DNA of 64,000 nt. Source: an uncultured Cohaesibacter sp. (GTDB taxonomy: Bacteria; Pseudomonadota; Alphaproteobacteria; Rhizobiales; Cohaesibacteraceae). Of the stretch, positions 57,800 through 64,000 are shown piece after piece. The position numbers and the translations under genes are program-made. The stretch is from positions 240,001 through 304,000 of the forward strand of contig NZ_OY759869.1 of the NCBI RefSeq assembly GCF_963662805.1, given 5' to 3'. The notes under the pieces are model-generated. The model made no database searches, was not told the DNA's origin, and was given only the letters and a program-made list of their open reading frames with translations. How positions within the stretch are numbered: position 1 is the stretch's first letter; each line of letters starts with the position of its first letter.

Positions 57800-59344
57800 T
57801 CAGCCCGGAAGCGTCTGATGATCTGCTCTCCGGTTTACCTGTTTCAGGTGATGTTGCCGCCATATGTCGTCCAGCTGTTCGCGGATGCCCCGGTAAAGGG
57901 GAAAGTGATCCTGATAGATCCAGTGGGCATTGGATCGTGGCAGATAGGTCTGGTTGGAGCTGCCGAAGCGGGCGGCGATGGTGTCAAAGGATGTTCCGGG
58001 ATTGGCGCACATGCAGGCGAAGATCGCCGCTCCTTTGGCGCAGCTCTCTGTCTCGTCAAAGGTCAGCACCGGCAGGCCGGTGCAATCGGCGATGATCTGC
58101 GGCCAGATGCCGGAGCGGGCGCCTCCGCCAGAGAGGAGCAGTCGTCCCTTCAGCGAGCCTATGCAATCAAGGATCGAGAAGGCAACGCCTTCATAGACCG
58201 CCTTGAGCATGCACCATTTGTCGGTGTGCTGGCTGAGGCCGAAGAATTGCGCCTTGGCGCCGGGATTGTTGAAGGGAGCCCGCTCTCCTGCCTCGCTGAC
58301 ATAGGGGTGGAAGATGACCCCGTCCGGAATCGGAGGAAGGGCATCAATTGATTTCTCAATGTGCCTGAACAATTCCTCCCCGTGGCGTTCCTCGGATCCC
58401 ATGAGTGTCTTTATGGCCCAATCGAGACTTGGTGCTCCGGCCATTGATGCAGTCACCTTGAGGTATTTTTCATCGAGCGCAAAACATTCGACGCCGCCGG
58501 TGGAGCCTTTGTCGACCTCGGGGGATTCTGTGACCGTTTCGCAGCAGCAGGTGGTGCCGAGAATGACGCAGGTGTCGCCAACCGAACGGGCGCCCATGCC
58601 AATTGCGGTGCCGACTATGTCGAGCGCTCCGACGGCGACCGGCAGTCCAACCGGCAGTCCGGTGCGTTTGGCCACCTCGGGCAGGACATGACCGCCGCAT
58701 TCGTAGCTTTGCTTGAGATCGGGGAGCCAGTCAGCGGCTTCAGCGATGCCTAAGCGTTCGAGCAGGCCGAATGCATGATCTCGCGAACCAAGGGCAAGGG
58801 TCGATGTGGAGGCGTCGGTGTAGTCGCTTGCCAGCTCTCCTGAAAGGCAGAAGCGGATCCAGTCCTTGCACCAGAGAATGTGTCTGATCCGGCTGTAGGT
58901 CTCAGGCTGCTGTTGCTTCAGCCAGGCAAGGATCACTGTCGTTGCGCCGCTGAAGGGCACGCTGCCGGTTACCGCGCGGATGGTGGTACGCAGTGTTTCG
59001 TCTGCGCTCCATGCAAGTGCAACATCGCTGGCCCTGCCATCATTCCACTGGATCGCAGGCCCGATGGGCCTCTTCAGGTCATCAAGTGCCCAGAGGCCTT
59101 CTCCCTGTCCATTTACTCCGAGCGCCGATAGGCGGTTGGGGTCGATGTCTGAAATGGCCTCAGCGATGACGTCGCAACAGCGCTCGAACAGGGCGATCAT
59201 GTCACAATCCGAATGACCCGGATCAGCCGCTTTAACCGGGTTGCGGCGGGCGGCTACCCCGAGGACGTCGCCGTTCTCGCTTGCGAGGAGGGCCTTGACG
59301 TTCGTGGTGCCAACGTCCAATCCGAGCAAGAGATCCTTTTCCAT
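57800..59344 (-). CDS. FGGY family carbohydrate kinase
   Basis: Kinase of 514 aa. LLLGLDVGTTNVKALLASENG is the ATPase start (quoted in part: LDVGTTNVKALLA). The substrate loop is IQWNDGRASD. The C-terminal signature LLLSGGGARSGIWPQIIAD is clear. Layout is closest to xylulokinase, erythritol kinase or LsrK-like members. It is in one run with the aldolase, dehydrogenase, mtnK and mtnA. It may make a ketose 1-phosphate that the aldolase cleaves. ATG at 59344 is chosen over 59362 because AAGG lies just upstream; this is uncertain. Confidence 0.88.
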   Translation of the reverse strand: MEKDLLLGLDVGTTNVKALLASENGDVLGVAARRNPVKAADPGHSDCDMIALFERCCDVIAEAISDIDPNRLSALGVNGQGEGLWALDDLKRPIGPAIQWNDGRASDVALAWSADETLRTTIRAVTGSVPFSGATTVILAWLKQQQPETYSRIRHILWCKDWIRFCLSGELASDYTDASTSTLALGSRDHAFGLLERLGIAEAADWLPDLKQSYECGGHVLPEVAKRTGLPVGLPVAVGALDIVGTAIGMGARSVGDTCVILGTTCCCETVTESPEVDKGSTGGVECFALDEKYLKVTASMAGAPSLDWAIKTLMGSEERHGEELFRHIEKSIDALPPIPDGVIFHPYVSEAGERAPFNNPGAKAQFFGLSQHTDKWCMLKAVYEGVAFSILDCIGSLKGRLLLSGGGARSGIWPQIIADCTGLPVLTFDETESCAKGAAIFACMCANPGTSFDTIAARFGSSNQTYLPRSNAHWIYQDHFPLYRGIREQLDDIWRQHHLKQVNRRADHQTLPG

Positions 59345-59395
59345 TGTCATGACCTTAGCCAATCTGCTGTTTTTTCCGAGCTTTGTGGTGCCTGA

Positions 59396-60430
59396 TTAGC
59401 GGACCATGAACTTGGGTGTCTCGCCGTTCTCGAAGTCACGGATCGACTGCATCACCATGCGTGAGTGGTGCTTGACCACGTTGCGGCTGGCACCGGCGAT
59501 ATGCGGTGTCATGGTGAGGTTCGGGGTGTCGATGATCGGATCGTTGGTGCGCAAGGGCTCATAAGGGAAGACATCGACTGCTGCCCCGGCGATCCGGCCG
59601 CTTTTAAGCGCATCCATCAGGGCCGCATAATCAACAAGCGACCCGCGGGCGGTGTTGATGAGATAGGCTGAAGGCTTCATCGCAGCAAAGGCCTTGGCAT
59701 CAATGATGTGGCGGGTCTCAGCGGTTTCCTTGGCATGAAGGCTGATCACGTCGGCGTTTGCGGTCAGCTCCTGAAACTCGACGAGCTCGTAGCCTTTGCG
59801 TGCCAGAGCCTCCTTGTCCTGATAGGGATCATACACTAGCACATCCATGCCGAGAGCCTTGGCCTTTTCGGCGACGAGACCGCCAATGAAGCCGAGACCG
59901 ACAAGACCGAGCGTGGCGCTCGCGAGTTCCATCGAGCAGTATCGCTCGTAAGGGATGAATGGCAGATCCTTTTGGATCCAGATCACATCCTTGCCGCCCT
60001 CTTCCTCCGGGTCGCCCTCAAGCACGACGGTGCGGTTTTTGATGGCTTCCATCGACTGGGGGATTTGCCGGGTTGTGGTGAACATCAACCCGATGGTGAA
60101 TTCGGCCACGGCATTGGCGTTTCGCGACGGGGTGTTGCAGAGCAGCAGTCCCTTCTGGCGGCAATGTTCCACGTCGACATTGTTGGGTGTCCCTCTGGCG
60201 CAGATGACCATTTCGAGATTCGCCGAGGCGTCGAGGACCTTGGCCGTGGTTGGCGAGGAATTAACGATCAGGATGTGCGGCTGGTGGGAGGCCATCAGGT
60301 CTGTGAGTGCTCCTTCGGAGAGCTCATCTCCTTCTCCGATGGCAGCTCCCGCACTCAACAGATCATAATGTTCGGAAAGATAGTCTTTTTGGTCGTCTTC
60401 TAGTTCGCTAACCAGTAGCACTCGTTTCAT
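59396..60430 (-). CDS. D-isomer-specific 2-hydroxyacid dehydrogenase
   Basis: NAD-dependent dehydrogenase of 344 aa, phosphoglycerate dehydrogenase-like fold. The Rossmann loop is LGLVGLGFIGGLVAEKA. Catalytic residues are Arg in INTARGSLVD, Glu in VDVFPYEPL and His in TPHIAGAS. A loop of about 30 residues between the substrate and NAD parts (EEEGGKDVIWIQKDLPFIPY) is longer than usual. No C-terminal ACT domain is present. It could reduce or oxidise a 2-hydroxyacid made from the aldehyde product of the aldolase. Confidence 0.88.
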   Translation of the reverse strand: MKRVLLVSELEDDQKDYLSEHYDLLSAGAAIGEGDELSEGALTDLMASHQPHILIVNSSPTTAKVLDASANLEMVICARGTPNNVDVEHCRQKGLLLCNTPSRNANAVAEFTIGLMFTTTRQIPQSMEAIKNRTVVLEGDPEEEGGKDVIWIQKDLPFIPYERYCSMELASATLGLVGLGFIGGLVAEKAKALGMDVLVYDPYQDKEALARKGYELVEFQELTANADVISLHAKETAETRHIIDAKAFAAMKPSAYLINTARGSLVDYAALMDALKSGRIAGAAVDVFPYEPLRTNDPIIDTPNLTMTPHIAGASRNVVKHHSRMVMQSIRDFENGETPKFMVR

Positions 60431-60527
60431 AATTCCAATTCCCTATGCTGCAGGAGGCCAGTGTTTCGAAGTCTCTGGCACCAGTCCTGCGAAGCGTGAC
60501 AAAAGAGCAGGTTCCGACCCGTTCGCA

Positions 60528-61742
60528 TCAAGGTCGGATGCCTGACAAATGGTGGCGGCATGTCTCGACAATTCCCGAGAGATCCTTCTCAAGGATCAAC
60601 CCTTTCCCGATGGTGATGAGGGCTCGTTCGACGGCGAGGCGGGTGTTGCCATCACCTATCGATGTGAGATCGAGCACTTTGGTGTCGCCGACGACCCGCC
60701 GGATGAGTTCCATCCCCATGCTCGCTGCCGCATTCTGCAAAACCGATGCAGTGTACCATTGCCTGAAGGCGGGGGTTTTGGCTGTCGGGTCGGTCACTTT
60801 CTCTTTGAGGGCCGCGCTGAATTTGGTCGTAAACAGCGAGATGATCTCTGCAATCGTTCGGGCTGACCAGTCGGTGAAGGTGAGGCGTATCGTCTCGTCC
60901 TTCTCGGTAGCCACAGCATTTGCCCAGGCAAACAGAAGATGGGCCAAGACGTTGCCGAGGTCGTAACCGATGGGGCCGAAGAAGGCGAACTCGGGGTCGA
61001 TGACCTTGGTTCCCTGGCTGTTGCAGAAGATCGAGCCCGAGTGGAGGTCGCCGTGAATGAGCGCCTGCGCGTTATTCTTGAAGTTGTTCTTCAGCTTGGC
61101 TATTTCCAGCAGCAGGACTTCATCTTCATAGAGTTGCTGCTGAACGAACGCTTCGTTGCCTGAGGTCAGGATGTTGCGACCCTTGTAATCGATGTAAGGT
61201 TCGGTGAAGACAAGATCCTCGGAAATGTCGCAGAGGTCCACATTGACGAACTGTGACGAGAGGCGTTTCTTCTCACCCGAGTTCATCACCAGATCTGTGG
61301 TGGGGACGGTGGTGTTGACGATGAAACTCGATATGTCGTCGGCCAATCTCGGAAAGGTCACCCGCTTGAGCAGCTCGTAGCGCAGGTTCTTGAAGGCCGA
61401 GATGTCTTCCATCACCAGAACGCACATGACTTCATCGTATTTCAGGACTCGAGGGACAAGGCTTGGGGCCAGTTTTGACTGGATCTCGAGGATCTGCGCT
61501 TCGATGCGGCTTCGGGATACGTCGAGCGGGCGGCCTGATGAGCGGAGAAGCACATCTGCGTGCTTGAGCACAAGAGACTTGCCGCTCTTCTCGTCGATGA
61601 TGCGGAAGACATAATTGATGTTGCCATCCGCGATCATGCTGGAGCTGAGCCAAGCATCCTCGTCGAAATAGTCCAGTTTGGTGCGGACATAGTCGATGGC
61701 ATCGGCGTCGGTTAGTCTGAAGTGAGAATCGAACTTGTTCAT
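60528..61742 (-). CDS. mtnK: S-methyl-5-thioribose kinase (MtnK), or 5-deoxyribose kinase
   Basis: Kinase of 404 aa with the aminoglycoside phosphotransferase fold. It phosphorylates C1 of methylthioribose. The nucleotide loop is ADGNINYVFRI. The catalytic loop is ALIHGDLHSGSIF, and the metal Asp is in VIDPEFAFFGPIGYDLGN. The length is typical. In DHAP-shunt clusters the same family acts on 5-deoxyribose. It is 42 bases from mtnA. Confidence 0.93.
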   Translation of the reverse strand: MNKFDSHFRLTDADAIDYVRTKLDYFDEDAWLSSSMIADGNINYVFRIIDEKSGKSLVLKHADVLLRSSGRPLDVSRSRIEAQILEIQSKLAPSLVPRVLKYDEVMCVLVMEDISAFKNLRYELLKRVTFPRLADDISSFIVNTTVPTTDLVMNSGEKKRLSSQFVNVDLCDISEDLVFTEPYIDYKGRNILTSGNEAFVQQQLYEDEVLLLEIAKLKNNFKNNAQALIHGDLHSGSIFCNSQGTKVIDPEFAFFGPIGYDLGNVLAHLLFAWANAVATEKDETIRLTFTDWSARTIAEIISLFTTKFSAALKEKVTDPTAKTPAFRQWYTASVLQNAAASMGMELIRRVVGDTKVLDLTSIGDGNTRLAVERALITIGKGLILEKDLSGIVETCRHHLSGIRP

Positions 61743-61784
61743 TGCGGGATCTTCTTTTTCGAATTGGGCTGTCGAGCCACGCGA

Positions 61785-62837
61785 TTACCAATAGGCCGTG
61801 TCGGACAGGGCGAAATAGCGGTTAAGGTCGAGCGCCGCGAAAGGCCCCTTGTCTGTGACGACGGCGCTGACAAGGCCGGGAGGCGTCACGTCGAAGGCGG
61901 GGTAGTAACCTTTCACGCCGTCGGCCGTGTTCCGGATGCCGTTGAAGCTCAGAGCTTCTGTCGGGTCGCGCTCTTCGATGCGGACAGTGTCGATGGTGAG
62001 CAGTTCCTTGTCAGGGATGCCTGTCACGAAATAAGGGACGCCGAAGTGGCGGGCGACGAGGGCGATTTGCAAGGTGCCGACCTTGTTGACGATATGGCCG
62101 TCCCTGCAGATGCTGTCTGCTGCCGAGGTGAAGATGTCCACCCCCTTGGTCGCCATCACCGTTGCGGGCATGTTGTCAGTGATCACGGTCACGTCGAAGC
62201 CCTGATCATTGGCAACGCTTGCGGTCAGGCGGGCACCCTGCAGGAAGGGGCGGGTTTCGGGGCAGAAGAGCTTGACAGCCTTGCCCTTGTTCTTAGCTTC
62301 GCGCAGCATTGTGCCGACGATGGTTTCGCCGTAGCACTGGGTCATGACCGTTGCGTTCTGCGGCCAGAGAGAGACCAGATATTCGGCGACCTGACTGATC
62401 TTGGCATAGCGCCGGTTCATGGAATTGACGGTGTGGTCCAGCACCGCCTCGTCGGCGGCCCGGCCTTCTTCGAGCGCCGCTTTGGCGACATCGAGACACC
62501 CTTCAGTGATGAGGGCCATCCGGTTGATGGTGGTGGGGCGGGCGTGCGACAGCGTGTGGGCGGCTTTTGTTAGTGATTCGATCTGTTCGGCTTGTGGTCG
62601 ATCGCGAACCTCGTAACAGGCGAGCGCCATGCCCATGCTGGCGGCGGTGTATGGCCCGGCGCTCTGGGTCACCATGTCGGCAATGGCTTGCGCGACCTCT
62701 TCGTGCTGGGTGCATCCGACGAATTGAACCGTTCCGGGATAGACGCGGCGGTCGAGGATGCGGACGGATCCGCTGTCGTACCATGCGACATTTTCAAATC
62801 GCAAAAGGAAGCCGAGGTCCTTGTCTTGTCTTTCCAC
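61785..62837 (-). CDS. mtnA: Methylthioribose-1-phosphate isomerase MtnA (or 5-deoxyribose-1-phosphate isomerase)
   Basis: Isomerase of 350 aa, eIF2B-alpha fold. It turns the aldose 1-phosphate made by MtnK to the ketose 1-phosphate. VMTQCYGETIVGTMLREAKN holds the catalytic Cys (CN/CYGET region). The second site is ITDNMPATVMATKGVD with catalytic Asp, then SADSICRDGHIVNKVGT. GTG at 62837 has AGGAG 6 bases upstream and gives family length; the frame to 62933 adds residues that are not conserved. Confidence 0.93.
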   Translation of the reverse strand: MERQDKDLGFLLRFENVAWYDSGSVRILDRRVYPGTVQFVGCTQHEEVAQAIADMVTQSAGPYTAASMGMALACYEVRDRPQAEQIESLTKAAHTLSHARPTTINRMALITEGCLDVAKAALEEGRAADEAVLDHTVNSMNRRYAKISQVAEYLVSLWPQNATVMTQCYGETIVGTMLREAKNKGKAVKLFCPETRPFLQGARLTASVANDQGFDVTVITDNMPATVMATKGVDIFTSAADSICRDGHIVNKVGTLQIALVARHFGVPYFVTGIPDKELLTIDTVRIEERDPTEALSFNGIRNTADGVKGYYPAFDVTPPGLVSAVVTDKGPFAALDLNRYFALSDTAYW

Positions 62838-62963
62838 GACGAACTCCTGTTCTGCAAGGGTGCAGCGATGGTTTGGGCACTGGGTGTGTAGAATGCGGGG
62901 GATGGGAAGAGCGCGGGTGTGAGGCTTGGTCAAGCCCGCGTCCTTCCGCTTCGGAGGTGCAGG

Positions 62964-64000
62964 CTATTCACCTGCTGCGGGGGTGGGTGTCGACTTCAGG
63001 CTGGCGTTGCCAATGAAGATGGCGATGCTGGCAAAGACGATCATCAGGATCTGGTAGAAGCCGTAGGGGATGATCTCGACCGGCGAGATCTTGGCGAGAC
63101 CTGCTGCGAGCAGCAACTGACCACCGTAGGGCAGAAGTCCTTGGAAGCCCGAGGCGAAGATATCGAGCAAGGCGGCGGTTTTGACCGGGTCGATCTCGTA
63201 TTCCGACGAGATTTCCTTGGCCAACGGACCGGCTGCAAGGATCGAGATGGTGTTGTTGGTCGTCGAGACGGTGATCAAAGAGACCAATGCGCCGATGCCG
63301 AACTGCCCACCGATCTTGCCTTTGACCTTGCTGGTCACGGTTTGCAGCAGATAATCGATGCCACCATAGAATTTCATCAGGCCGACCAGACCACCAACGA
63401 TGATGGCGATGATTGCGAGATTTTCCATCCAGCCCATGCCACGCTGCAGAACGCCGAGCATTTCAACCAGATTGAAGCTGCCATTGAAGAGGCCAACCAC
63501 GAGTCCGAGGCCAATGCCGATGCCCAGAACAGCCATGACGTTCCAGCCAATGAGGGCGGTGACGATGATTGCTGCATAGGGAATGATGTTGAACAGGTTG
63601 TAGTCTTTTGCCTCAACGGACACACCGGAGGAGACCGGAATCATCGCAAGGATGATGACCGTGCAGATCACGGCGGGAAGAATGATCAGGCCGTTGACCT
63701 TGAACTTGTCCCTGAGGCCGACATCCTGCGTTCTGACCGCGGCAATGGTCGTATCCGAGATGAAGGAGAGGTTATCACCAAACATGGCACCGCCAATGAC
63801 GGTGGCCATGACCAGCGCCATGTTGGCACCTGTCTGATCGACAATCCCGACGCCAATCGGAGCCAATGCGGTGACCGTTCCCATCGATGTTCCCATCGAG
63901 AAGGACAGGACGCAGCCGATCAGGAACAGACCGGGCAGGATCATGTTGCTTGGCATGATTGACAGGCCGAGGTTCACGATCGAGCTGACGGCGCCCATCG
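62964..64000 (-). CDS. Na+/H+ antiporter NhaC family protein, cut by the window end
   Basis: Membrane protein; 345 C-terminal codons are visible and the 5' part is outside. About nine hydrophobic spans remain. NhaC-type segments are SFSMGTSMGTVTALAPIGVG, MFGDNLSFISDTTIAAVRTQ, and GALVSLITVSTTNNTISILA. Members of this family may also carry organic acids or amino acids with Na+. It lies 126 bases ahead of mtnA in the same direction and could import a substrate of the mtn genes. Confidence 0.9.
   Translation of the reverse strand, partial: MGAVSSIVNLGLSIMPSNMILPGLFLIGCVLSFSMGTSMGTVTALAPIGVGIVDQTGANMALVMATVIGGAMFGDNLSFISDTTIAAVRTQDVGLRDKFKVNGLIILPAVICTVIILAMIPVSSGVSVEAKDYNLFNIIPYAAIIVTALIGWNVMAVLGIGIGLGLVVGLFNGSFNLVEMLGVLQRGMGWMENLAIIAIIVGGLVGLMKFYGGIDYLLQTVTSKVKGKIGGQFGIGALVSLITVSTTNNTISILAAGPLAKEISSEYEIDPVKTAALLDIFASGFQGLLPYGGQLLLAAGLAKISPVEIIPYGFYQILMIVFASIAIFIGNASLKSTPTPAAGE

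Overview
The window looks like the chromosome of a marine-type alphaproteobacterium, probably order Hyphomicrobiales and possibly Cohaesibacter-like. The grounds are the alphaproteobacterial 23S and 5S rRNA, a urt-ure urea operon, a complete beta-hydroxyaspartate (Bhc) cluster, and moderately high GC coding DNA. The genus is inference only.

Layout. 1-2940 holds the 3' part of a 23S rRNA gene, a 5S gene and the rRNA terminator; no tRNA follows. 2967-5007 has a divergent pair: a response regulator with an HPt-like tail, and a HAD-IIA phosphatase-like protein. 5032-15836 (minus) is a 12-gene urea unit, urtABCDE then ureDABCEFG, with a sigma-54 type -24/-12 promoter in front. 16403-18690 encodes a membrane M48-like metallopeptidase and a small partner. 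18718-22631 (minus) carries a phosphopantetheinyl transferase with a class II aldolase, then a chemoreceptor with a separate exported sensor protein. 23235-25881 is a FGGY (glycerol-kinase-like) kinase and a SorC regulator with palindromic operators. 26105-27208 is a RibB protein with a degenerate GTP cyclohydrolase II domain. 27677-32937 is a five-gene branched-chain amino acid/amide ABC transporter with a Tat-exported binding protein. 33126-36536 holds a small membrane protein, a winged-helix regulator, an UppS homologue and a DUF4153/4173-like membrane protein. 36525-41931 is the Bhc cycle: divergent IclR regulator bhcR and bhcABCD, followed by a BCCT transporter and an FAD oxidoreductase to 45114.

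45165-55379 (minus) is an amino-sugar cluster: a sugar ABC transporter, two SIS-domain proteins, two GntR regulators, a FGGY kinase and nagA. Five genes between 43.7 and 52.4 kb are broken by single-base insertions, mostly in short homopolymers. That may be sequencing error or local gene decay. 55685-57058 is a RimB-RimK fusion. 57098-64000 (minus) has the mtnA, mtnK and class II aldolase set of a DHAP shunt for 5-deoxypentoses or methylthioribose, with an extra FGGY kinase, a 2-hydroxyacid dehydrogenase and an NhaC antiporter cut by the window end.

How it fits together: the cell imports urea and hydrolyses it under apparent nitrogen control. It turns glyoxylate plus glycine into oxaloacetate by the Bhc cycle, salvages amino sugars and probably nucleoside-derived deoxypentoses, and takes up amides or amino acids. 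No insertion sequence, prophage, CRISPR array or tRNA was seen.
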